22,042 nt of DNA. Source: a virus. The stretch is taken from IMG/VR virus record IMGVR_UViG_3300034418_005693, positions 1 through 22,042 of that record. One strand, 5' to 3'. A program made the position numbers and the translations under genes. Below, one piece after another: positions 1 to 7,469 of this stretch (positions are counted from its first letter, which is position 1; the number at the start of each line of letters is the position of its first letter). The notes below the pieces were generated by a model, which worked only from the letters and a program-made list of their open reading frames with translations, searched no databases and was not told the origin of the DNA.

Positions 1-779
1 TCGTGATCAAACCGTGGAGCACTGTTGATCGTGCTGGTGGTTTTGACGTATTCACCAACAGTAGACGACTGCTCTAGTTGGGCGCCCCAGATGTAAACGG
101 AATTACCGCTAGTCACGTTATTGGTTGACAAATTATCAGTCGGATAAATCTGAACATCAGCACTGCCATCTGTCTGAACTACATCAAACCTCACAGTGCA
201 GCGATACCAACCGTTTCCAACTCCTTGAATATCGGTATCACTAACAGTCCAAGCAGTAGAATTGCTGGAAGACGCGCCTGTTGATAGGTCAAAATAACCT
301 CTTACATTTCCAAAACCAGAATCAACAAATCCGATTGCAATAAAATTACTGTTACCTGCTTTAGCGTAAACACTGATACTGTAGTTTTTGGTAACCACGC
401 CACTCACAACACTAGTAACGCGACCAGAGTAAGCTGCTGTAGCTGTTGCTTCAATTAAATCGGCTGTAGTCGATCCGTCTGGAGCCGTTACTTGGTTTGC
501 GGTAACAGTGACACCAGTGGGTGACCAAGTATCAAACTCCTCGCTCCACAGCAACAAATTAGTCGTCGCCTTTTTAATCACCCCATCGCCATCAACATAC
601 GTGCCGCTACTGGCACGGGTATGGTCAACAAGTGTCTTGCCAGTTACACTGTCAACAAGACTCCCGTTACTTGCAAAATTAAGGTCAAGAGTGGGTCTAG
701 CTCCACCAAGATCGTAGAGCTGGTCACCAAGACCATTGTATTGATTCGCTGAACCCGTCTTGGTTCCACTCAGCCTCAT
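1..779 (-). CDS. LamG-like / concanavalin-fold phage tail or adhesion protein, C-terminus cut by window edge
   Basis: I translated this frame by hand from the ATG at 779-777 to base 1. It gives about 259 codons with no stop, so the C-terminus lies beyond the left edge. The protein contains the phrase NLLLWSEEFDTW near residue 75, a central beta-rich part with a GWYRCTVRF motif, and YIWGAQLEQSSTVGEYVKTT near residues 235-255, ending NSAPRFDHD. From family knowledge, this set of phrases is typical of LamG/concanavalin-like carbohydrate-binding modules in marine phage tail proteins. The start forms a TGATG junction with the stop of the upstream gene, which suggests translational coupling. I infer a role in host-surface binding. 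The receptor is unknown, and an additional C-terminal domain is likely beyond the edge. Confidence 0.72.
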   Translation of the reverse strand, partial: MRLSGTKTGSANQYNGLGDQLYDLGGARPTLDLNFASNGSLVDSVTGKTLVDHTRASSGTYVDGDGVIKKATTNLLLWSEEFDTWSPTGVTVTANQVTAPDGSTTADLIEATATAAYSGRVTSVVSGVVTKNYSISVYAKAGNSNFIAIGFVDSGFGNVRGYFDLSTGASSSNSTAWTVSDTDIQGVGNGWYRCTVRFDVVQTDGSADVQIYPTDNLSTNNVTSGNSVYIWGAQLEQSSTVGEYVKTTSTINSAPRFDH

Positions 780-1108
780 CAGACTAGCTCCGTTACTTCA
801 AGTGTTCCGTTAGTAGTACCGTTACGAATAACAGCAATGTTTGCATTAAGAGGTACAGCTACATCCAGCCGCTCTCCATTAGCAATGAAATGACTGGTAG
901 CAGTAGCAGTTTGAGACGTGGCACCAATCTTAAAACGAATATCAGCACCAACTGCTCGCATCGAAATACGACCAATGGTTGCTGTAAGTGCAGTGTTAGC
1001 AGACGCAGCACCTGCACTGAGTTGACGTGCTACTCCAGGAATACCAAGGGGTTCTACCTGTTCAGCTGAGTAAGCACCAGATTTAATTGTGTAAGTAGTA
1101 GCAGGCAT
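779..1108 (-). CDS. small beta-rich structural-type protein of unknown function (109 aa)
   Basis: This 109-residue protein begins MPATTYTIKSGAYSAEQVEP and is rich in Ala, Thr, Val and Gly, with no charged clusters, no membrane segment and no signal peptide. The pattern of alternating hydrophobic residues and the GRISMRAVG and NANIAVIRNG stretches suggest an all-beta fold. It sits in the run of genes after the tail fibre and is joined to both neighbours by TGATG stop-start overlaps (1108 and 779). Similar small proteins occur in the tail-fibre regions of cyanophages as far as I recall, but I cannot name a function. A minor fibre or fibre-tip component is a reasonable guess from position and composition. 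Confidence 0.7.
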   Translation of the reverse strand: MPATTYTIKSGAYSAEQVEPLGIPGVARQLSAGAASANTALTATIGRISMRAVGADIRFKIGATSQTATATSHFIANGERLDVAVPLNANIAVIRNGTTNGTLEVTELV

Positions 1109-1308
1109 CAGTTCTTAAGGGTATCTTTGATACGTTGAATTTGATCATCCTCTTTACGCAACGGCTTCAGTGCATTGATGCCGCTAAGGATCAGCTGAAC
1201 AACACTGTTATCTTTTAGTTTAGAAGCACCAATGACTTCAGAACCAAGGAACAGTGCAAGAAAGACAAGCGACTCATAGGTCACTTTAATGCCAAGGAAT
1301 GTAAGCAT
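1108..1308 (-). CDS. small membrane protein, possible holin by position (66 aa)
   Basis: I start this gene at the ATG at 1308, not further upstream, because the upstream 12 codons overlap the end of the preceding gene and look non-native. The protein begins MLTFLGIKVTYESLVFLALF. It has a hydrophobic segment at about residues 10-27, a second weaker one at about 37-50, and a charged tail rich in Lys, Arg, Asp and Glu (KPLRKEDDQIQRIKDTLKN). Related proteins starting MLTFLGI occur in many cyanophages, to my recollection without an assigned function. T7 gene 17.5, its 67-residue holin, lies just after the tail-fibre gene, and this gene matches in size, charge layout and neighbourhood. Holin is therefore an inference from position only. 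Confidence 0.68.
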   Translation of the reverse strand: MLTFLGIKVTYESLVFLALFLGSEVIGASKLKDNSVVQLILSGINALKPLRKEDDQIQRIKDTLKN

Positions 1309-1316
1309 GATGATAA

Positions 1317-1691
1317 TTAAGTAGAAAGTTCTAGGAGCTGCCAAGTACCGGACACCTCATCCCACGTCCAGAGGCCGTCCTCGCTGGGCATCGGTACAGG
1401 TGCCTCCCATTGACATGTTTCCTCGTTCAAGATCCAACTAGGGTTTGGCGAGGGTGGGATGAATGCGTCGCGCATGGCGTCGTAGATATAACCGCTACCA
1501 GCGTAGTTTTTACGGATCTTTCCGCTGTAACTCGTCTGGACCCAATGGGTGTCAGGACCAAAAAGATCCTTTAGGAGGGAAACCCCAAAAGCTTCTTGCT
1601 CCTGACCGTTGGCATCAGTTATGTCACTGTTGTTCACCGTTAATACGCGAAGAACAGTGTTATTAGAATTTAGTTCAGCAAAGTGAGCCAT
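1317..1691 (-). CDS. MAHF-type cyanophage tail-region protein (124 aa)
   Basis: The frame is open from 1802, but I place the start at the ATG at 1691. The protein then begins MAHFAELNSNNTVLRVLTV, which matches the start I recall for this family in marine cyanomyoviruses. The extra upstream residues are a shadow of the glycine-rich gene. Family-like phrases include HWVQTSYSGKIRKNYAGSGY, DAMRDAFIPPSPNPSWILN and a Trp-rich end (LWTWDEVSGTWQLLE). No signal peptide or membrane segment is visible. The start lies 4 bases after the stop of the glycine-rich gene, so it is probably co-translated. The family has no established function that I know of. Its constant association with tail-fibre genes suggests a fibre accessory or chaperone role. 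Confidence 0.8.
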   Translation of the reverse strand: MAHFAELNSNNTVLRVLTVNNSDITDANGQEQEAFGVSLLKDLFGPDTHWVQTSYSGKIRKNYAGSGYIYDAMRDAFIPPSPNPSWILNEETCQWEAPVPMPSEDGLWTWDEVSGTWQLLELST

Positions 1692-1695
1692 AAAC

Positions 1696-2505
1696 TTAAA
1701 TAAGGTATCTAATGATGACAATACCGGAACCGCCAAGACCTGCATATCCGCCTGGATGACCACCACCGCCACCACCTGTATTGACAGAGCCATTGTGATC
1801 ATTGTTGTTTACGTTGTAAGCGCCTCCGTTTCCGCCACCACCTGGACCACCAAAGGAACGGGGGATATTCGTAATAGAACCAGCACCACCACCGCCAGCA
1901 TATGCAACATTGCTGCCTGTAATTGCGCTAATGGAGCCGCTGCCGCCTTGACCGTTTCCATTTGCGCTAGCGCTGCTCCCTACCTGCGCATGACCGCCGC
2001 CGCCGCCAGCAGAGTAGGCACTGCCACCAGCATAAAATCCACTGCCACCGTTATTGCCTTGACCGCCTGTACCTGTTCCACCACTGTAGCCGGTGACATT
2101 AGAGCAGCCACCGCCGCCGCCCGATCCACCGTTACCACCAACCTGCGAAGCGGAGCCGTGACCTCCGCCATTACTGGTAATCGTGCTAAAAGATGAGTCT
2201 TGACCATTGGTTCCAGCAGACCCACCCGCGCCGACAGTAACGGTATAACTTCCACTGCTCAGGGATAACGTACCTGTTCTCATACCACCAGCACCGCCAC
2301 CGCCGGCTGCGTAAAAACCGCCACCACCAGCGCCACCGCCAGCAACCACCAAATACTCAACCGTAGCTCCAAGTGGAGCAGAGGTTACAGTAAACGAATT
2401 TGTACCTGTAAACGTATGGATTTTATAGCCACCAGCGTAAGTAACAGTGCCTCCAGAAGCGATAATACTACTTCCAGAGGTTAGCAACATTTGAATTCCT
2501 GCCAT
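1696..2505 (-). CDS. glycine-rich adhesin-like tail protein (269 aa)
   Basis: After a short beta-rich N-terminal part (residues 1-55, ending VEYLVVAGGG), most of the protein is long glycine runs mixed with Ser, Asn, Ala and Tyr (about residues 55-255). It closes with GGSGIVIIRY. From family knowledge this is the glycine-rich domain of phage tail and bacterial surface proteins. Similar Gly-rich stretches in T-even gp38 adhesins form polyglycine type II sandwiches that bind receptors. The ATG overlaps the stop of the gp17-type fibre by one base (TAATG), so the two are probably made in a fixed ratio. I infer it is a separately encoded host-recognition tip on the fibre. The Gly codons make the minus strand very G-rich here, which explains several long false open frames. 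Confidence 0.8.
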   Translation of the reverse strand: MAGIQMLLTSGSSIIASGGTVTYAGGYKIHTFTGTNSFTVTSAPLGATVEYLVVAGGGAGGGGFYAAGGGGAGGMRTGTLSLSSGSYTVTVGAGGSAGTNGQDSSFSTITSNGGGHGSASQVGGNGGSGGGGGCSNVTGYSGGTGTGGQGNNGGSGFYAGGSAYSAGGGGGHAQVGSSASANGNGQGGSGSISAITGSNVAYAGGGGAGSITNIPRSFGGPGGGGNGGAYNVNNNDHNGSVNTGGGGGGHPGGYAGLGGSGIVIIRYLI

Positions 2506-3413
2506 TAAATTAGCCCTACTCCACTAATAACAAAAACATTACTGGCTACACATAACAAGGTAGCGACACCATATTGATTTAGTGTTCTATTACCAGTATT
2601 GGTAGTACCAGCCTGACGCAGAGTTACACTTGCTCCTTCTGTAATGGTTTGGCTGCTAGTGCTGTCGTTGTAAATACTAATAACATCACCAGAGACAAAC
2701 ACGCCAGCAGGGACGGTTACACCACCTGTAGTGATTGAAATGTGTTTACCACTGTCATTTGCTACAAGAGTATATGCCTGAGTTTGAGGGTTAGCTGGAA
2801 TCTTAGGAAATGCTTGAGCGCCAGAAAAGACGATATTACCAGTCATAGTCCCACCCGATTGAGCTAGGTAAGACGACATCCCAGCCTGAGTTTGATAAGT
2901 AGAACTTGCATCAGCTGTGGTCAAATAAGACTGGGAAAGCTTAGTTGGGGTAACACTGTTGTCAGCTAGCTTAGCTGTTGTTACTGCATTGCTGCCAATC
3001 TTATCCGCAGATACAGCATTAGTAGCGAGCAGGTTGTTGGTAATAGACCCATCAGCCAAATTACCAGTAGAAGCTTGAATAGTAAGGTTCTTCGTTTCTT
3101 GCGCTACATAAAGAGCTTGATTAAAGTTATTATTTAAATCAGTAGCTCTAATAGCAGCACCAGAATAAAAAGTAGCCTCTAGTGCAGCGTCACCTGTTTC
3201 TCGATATATTCGGATTGTCTGTGCAGCAGTAGGATACGGAGCTACAAGAAAAGTGATTTCCTTTTGAACAAAGTCTAAGGAGTAATCAACACCTACAGTC
3301 TTTGCAACGTTATCAACACTTACTTTGACGTGTGCTGCTTCAAGTGCCGGAAAGGTGTAATTAAAGGGTCCGGCAGTCCCGTTACCAGGTAAAGTTGATT
3401 CAGTGTCAGCCAT
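2505..3413 (-). CDS. 17: T7 gp17-type tail fibre, short form (302 aa)
   Basis: Residues 1-110 resemble the virion-anchoring N-terminal domain of T7 tail fibres. They start MADTESTLPGNGTAGPFNYT, continue with KVSVDNVAKTVGVDYSLDF and IRIYRETGDAALEATFYSGA, and then TDLNNNFNQALYVAQE. Residues 120-165 hold short repeats of the form NAVTTAKL / NSVTPTKL, typical of a trimeric fibre shaft. Residues 185-302 form a beta-rich end with YTLVANDSGKHISITTGGVT, common in cyanophage fibres. At 302 residues it is much shorter than T7 gp17 (553) and has no T7-like pyramid/tip region that I recognise. Receptor binding may therefore be delegated to the proteins that follow. A GAGG sequence lies 9 bases before the ATG. 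It follows the gp16-like gene by 11 bases. Confidence 0.88.
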   Translation of the reverse strand: MADTESTLPGNGTAGPFNYTFPALEAAHVKVSVDNVAKTVGVDYSLDFVQKEITFLVAPYPTAAQTIRIYRETGDAALEATFYSGAAIRATDLNNNFNQALYVAQETKNLTIQASTGNLADGSITNNLLATNAVSADKIGSNAVTTAKLADNSVTPTKLSQSYLTTADASSTYQTQAGMSSYLAQSGGTMTGNIVFSGAQAFPKIPANPQTQAYTLVANDSGKHISITTGGVTVPAGVFVSGDVISIYNDSTSSQTITEGASVTLRQAGTTNTGNRTLNQYGVATLLCVASNVFVISGVGLI

Positions 3414-3424
3414 TTAATTAGACC

Positions 3425-6400
3425 TCAATAAGATAAGTTTTGTTTCATGTCTTTCAGGAACTTTTCAGCACCGTCAATGTCTCCTACTTTCAAAAAGTTT
3501 TCTACAGTTTGATTTTTATACTGTTTATCTTGAATACCATCACGGGTAGAGACATATGCTTCAGCCATACGCATAGAAGAACGTAAAGCTGAATCAAGCA
3601 TCATATGCAAGCCTTCAAAGGATTCAAGCTCAGGTTCAAGGTTAAGACTACGAGCACGTTCAAACCTTTTTCTAAACTCTTTACCCTCTGTACTTTGCAT
3701 GACTTGTTGGATAGCTTGTTTAAAGTAACCTTGTTGACCCATGATGTTGGTGACTTCAGACCTCTCTTCATTGCTATACTCAACACCACGTCCATTAGTG
3801 CGAAGACTAGGACGTGCATCGTATTCAATGTCAATAAGGAATTGTTTTTCTGGGGAAATATCTCCATTTACTTTCCAAGGAAGATATGTATTCCAAATCC
3901 TTGCCCAGAAATTAGGAGGTTCACCAACAACACCACCATCAATCCAATCATGAGCATTAGGTAGGGTTTGCTTTAGAATTGGATTACGATTGGCTACCAA
4001 GTCAAAGAAGTTATTATCGACTTCCTTACGTGAAGGTTCAATAAGTCTAGCAAACTCAGCCATAAGGCTAGAGCCAGGAGTCATAGCTGCAGTTGCATAT
4101 GAAGATGTCCAACGGTTAATAGCACCAATGTCACCACGCAACATATCAGTCAACGGTTCAAGTGCAGCCAGCATAGATTTATTGGTTACTGCAGCTGCAA
4201 GAGAGAAAGCTTGAGCACGAAGATGTTCTGCTAGTTCAGCAGAATTAAGTACATAATAGTTATCAAGGATATTAGCAGTAGTTGCTAGCCAATTACTGAC
4301 ACCCGGAATACCATCATAACTTACCCAACCAATACCGGGAACTTTAATAGACCTAGGTTTCCAATCAGCATCACGACGAAGACGTTGCTTTTCTTTATCA
4401 TAAAGACCATCACCGGTGATTTGATCATTAGTAAAAAGACCAACAGCACCCATTACAGAAAGCATACCAATCGCTTTACGGCCAGCAAGTTCAGCCTTAA
4501 CAGTAGTATATGCACTCTTCATAGTCTCTGGTGTGTACTCTACACCTCGACTGGTAAGAAGCTGCTCTACTTGTTCAACAGGCATCTCTTCAAATGGACG
4601 CTTATACTTATGATAAAGATCTATAAACAAACCCATCGGGTTTTGAGATCCAGTAAACTTAAGATCATTGATAGGTGTTTTAGTAAAAAGAAGGAAAGGC
4701 TTAAGAGCTGGAAGCCTACGAAGCAATCCAGAAACAGCATCATTAGTCTTACTGTCCAAGCTCATTGAAATTTCACCAGAAATATGCCTCACAGCAGCAT
4801 CAGTGATGTTATCATTTTCGTCAAACATCTCTCTGTAAACTTTCTGTGACAACTCCTGCGCTTTTTTAGAATCAAGAACAAGCTTACCGCCCTTAGTCAC
4901 CTCATCCCATGCCTTACCACGTGCTTCCCAGTTAGCAACTACAGCTTGTGTAAAGCCGTCAAATGCTTGCATACCACGTTGACCAAATCGTAGCCACGGA
5001 TGATTAGCAAGGTCATTAATCTCTTCAACCTGTGCTAACATAGCTTGGGGACCAAATTCACCTGCTTGAGCCTTAGCATCAGCAAATGCTCGGAAGATTT
5101 GCAGCTGTTTTTCATCAGCAACACCCATATCTTCACGAAGACTCATAACATACGGATCTGAAGCTGAACGCTTAAACACCTGACCCATGTATGAGAAGCC
5201 TTTTTGAAGTGTATCCACTCCAGCAGCATATTGGAAAGCAGCTCTTTTTAAAAGAGTACCTTCGCTAAACATCACATACCCAGCAGACTGAGCAATAGGA
5301 CGCATAGCTAATCCAAAGATATTACTAAGACCAGCTTTAGTTGGTGTGATGACTGCACTCAAGGTTGAGTTATACACATTAGCCATGGAACCTTTAAGGA
5401 CCATAGAAGGTATATCAGCCTCACCGTCATAGAATGCTTTACTAATAAGACCAGTACTATTACGGACATAATTATTGAGTTTAGTAATGCTATTAACATT
5501 ACCATCAGTCAACTCATATGCCATCATCAACGGTGCAAGCATCTCTGGACGTTCTGCTTTAACAGCACGTAGCGTATCAATGGTACCCCTAGCATCAGCT
5601 TGAATACGAGCGATTGCTTTTAAGGTATCATTCTTTTCATTAGCAATTGCATTAGCAGCTCTAGTAGCTTCACCTTTACCAAAAGCTTTACTTGTAGTAT
5701 CAGTAAGACGATTCCACAGGTTAAGCATATTAAGAGCACGACCTCTAGTATAAGAAGTCATACCTTTTTGTGCCATCAGGAATTCAAGACGATCAAGGAT
5801 CTGCTCTTGAGCACGACTTACAGCAGGTGTTTCAGCCATCAGACGCATACCTTGTGCCATGTCAGAGACTTGACCACCAAAGGATGTGCCAACCAATGCC
5901 TGTGCTTTCATGTAATCCAGATCCATATAATCATTCATATACCGCTTAATTGTGTTAAACACAGCAGCATATCCCTCATCTTTAAGGACAAGAGTTTCAG
6001 TATTAGGATCAATGTATTGGAATTTACGGACAGCTTCTTTAAGTTGTGGTGTAGTTAGACCATAGAAGTCATCAGCAAGTCTTTCACCCGCCAATGAAAT
6101 ATCTTTGAATGATAGGTAACGCCCAGAAGCTGTTCTGTAACCGTATTCACCAGCATCTTTAAGTTGTTCACTAAGACCACGAATAATAACATCCGGTCCC
6201 TCAGGAATCTCCAAGCCATACTTTAGTGCAGCTTCAGAAACAACACTACCAACACGACCATAGACGCTATCAAAATTACCTTCAATACGGGCATAGTCAA
6301 CTTGAGCAGCGACAATACCTAGATCATCGACAGACCTAATGCCTGATTCATGGTAACCGTAAAGATCATGAACACCAAAAATAGGTTCATCGAGGTTTTG

Positions 6401-7456
6401 ACTTTTAGAGAAGTTGTACTCCCCTAGTTCATCTAGAGCAGCAGAACGTTTAGCAGCTGATTTAGAGATAGTATCTTCGATGGTTTCTAGGGCATCATCC
6501 TCTAAATTAGCATCAAGCCATGCTTTTGCTTTTTCATTTTCAGGCACCCATTGAGTAGCTCGTCGGATACCACGTCTAGCTTTAAACAGCTTTGCAACAC
6601 CTTCCAACATATCAATACTAGAACCTAACACAGTACCTTCAGTTAGATTTTTAAGGCGCCTGTTATCAGGATCTTCACCGTCTAGCGTGGCAATGTTATC
6701 TGGAATCCAACCAAACTGAGCAGGAAGGTGTTTCTTAGCTAGTCCGGCTAAGTTGTGACCCACTTCTTCGTCAGGCATACCAGCAAGAGTAACCCCTTCA
6801 ACACCTGTACCAACACCAGCGCCAAGCAGTTTCGGACCCAACCATTTAATGAAAGGATCAGAGAAAAACTTCATGCCGCTAGTTGCAGACGTTAGTCCAG
6901 TAGTGAGCCCGCTAGTAATTGCAACAGTAGGTAAAACGACCGAACTAAGCTCACGAATACTTTGAGCAACATCATCTTGAAACTTAGGTAATTTCAGAGA
7001 CTTACCATCAGGTCGAAAAGGATTTTCAATTCCAGGAACTTCTTTCTTTGGTATTACATTGATCATGTTGAGCGCAAAATCAGCAACACCTGTACCTATA
7101 GCACCAAGTCTTTCAAAGGTACGTTGAGCGTAAGTCCCTATATCTTCACCAAGAGTAGCATCAGGATCACCGCTACCATAAATAAAACCAGAGCCAGTTT
7201 TATATTTCCGTTCTGGTTGTACCACACTTGTGGGTGGTTGTTGTGGTTCAGCTGCAGGTTGTGTTGGTTGCGGTTGCTGCTGAACAGGAGTAGGAGCAGG
7301 AGTAGCTTGTTCTGCAGCAAGTGCCTGTTGGTTAGCCATAGCTTCCATTCTTGCAAAGTCTTGTTCACTTTGCGCGGCTTGCAGCATCAAAGCTTGTTCT
7401 TCTTCGGGAGTCAAGTCCGGCGTACCGAACAAGACTTCATTCATCGGATCTGTCAT
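3425..7456 (-). CDS. 16: internal virion / ejection protein, gp16-like (1343 aa)
   Basis: This is the longest gene in the window. Its length is close to T7 gp16 (1318 residues), and it holds the same place, last of three core proteins and just before the tail fibre. It opens MTDPMNEVLFGTPDLTPEEE, then has an Ala/Gln/Pro-rich unstructured stretch at about residues 40-80 (TPVQQQPQPTQPAAEPQQPP). A long, mostly helical body follows with hydrophobic patches, for example AIGMLSVMGAVGLF near the C-terminal third. I see no lytic transglycosylase motif here, unlike T7 gp16, whose N-terminus carries one. That activity sits in the neighbouring gp15-like protein. The expected role is to form the conduit across the cell envelope and pull DNA in during ejection. 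Confidence in the assignment rests on size and synteny rather than on motifs. Confidence 0.82.
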   Translation of the reverse strand: MTDPMNEVLFGTPDLTPEEEQALMLQAAQSEQDFARMEAMANQQALAAEQATPAPTPVQQQPQPTQPAAEPQQPPTSVVQPERKYKTGSGFIYGSGDPDATLGEDIGTYAQRTFERLGAIGTGVADFALNMINVIPKKEVPGIENPFRPDGKSLKLPKFQDDVAQSIRELSSVVLPTVAITSGLTTGLTSATSGMKFFSDPFIKWLGPKLLGAGVGTGVEGVTLAGMPDEEVGHNLAGLAKKHLPAQFGWIPDNIATLDGEDPDNRRLKNLTEGTVLGSSIDMLEGVAKLFKARRGIRRATQWVPENEKAKAWLDANLEDDALETIEDTISKSAAKRSAALDELGEYNFSKSQNLDEPIFGVHDLYGYHESGIRSVDDLGIVAAQVDYARIEGNFDSVYGRVGSVVSEAALKYGLEIPEGPDVIIRGLSEQLKDAGEYGYRTASGRYLSFKDISLAGERLADDFYGLTTPQLKEAVRKFQYIDPNTETLVLKDEGYAAVFNTIKRYMNDYMDLDYMKAQALVGTSFGGQVSDMAQGMRLMAETPAVSRAQEQILDRLEFLMAQKGMTSYTRGRALNMLNLWNRLTDTTSKAFGKGEATRAANAIANEKNDTLKAIARIQADARGTIDTLRAVKAERPEMLAPLMMAYELTDGNVNSITKLNNYVRNSTGLISKAFYDGEADIPSMVLKGSMANVYNSTLSAVITPTKAGLSNIFGLAMRPIAQSAGYVMFSEGTLLKRAAFQYAAGVDTLQKGFSYMGQVFKRSASDPYVMSLREDMGVADEKQLQIFRAFADAKAQAGEFGPQAMLAQVEEINDLANHPWLRFGQRGMQAFDGFTQAVVANWEARGKAWDEVTKGGKLVLDSKKAQELSQKVYREMFDENDNITDAAVRHISGEISMSLDSKTNDAVSGLLRRLPALKPFLLFTKTPINDLKFTGSQNPMGLFIDLYHKYKRPFEEMPVEQVEQLLTSRGVEYTPETMKSAYTTVKAELAGRKAIGMLSVMGAVGLFTNDQITGDGLYDKEKQRLRRDADWKPRSIKVPGIGWVSYDGIPGVSNWLATTANILDNYYVLNSAELAEHLRAQAFSLAAAVTNKSMLAALEPLTDMLRGDIGAINRWTSSYATAAMTPGSSLMAEFARLIEPSRKEVDNNFFDLVANRNPILKQTLPNAHDWIDGGVVGEPPNFWARIWNTYLPWKVNGDISPEKQFLIDIEYDARPSLRTNGRGVEYSNEERSEVTNIMGQQGYFKQAIQQVMQSTEGKEFRKRFERARSLNLEPELESFEGLHMMLDSALRSSMRMAEAYVSTRDGIQDKQYKNQTVENFLKVGDIDGAEKFLKDMKQNLSY

Positions 7457-7469
7457 TTTCAGTTAAAAA

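Noticed and set aside
1692-1802. Upstream extension of the MAHF-type gene (37 extra residues)
   Set aside because: It overlaps the glycine-rich gene, is hydrophobic without logic, and the family normally starts at MAHF.
1756-2255. Open frames on both strands within the glycine-rich gene
   Set aside because: GGN repeats lack stop codons in most frames, and the predicted proteins are low-complexity shadows.
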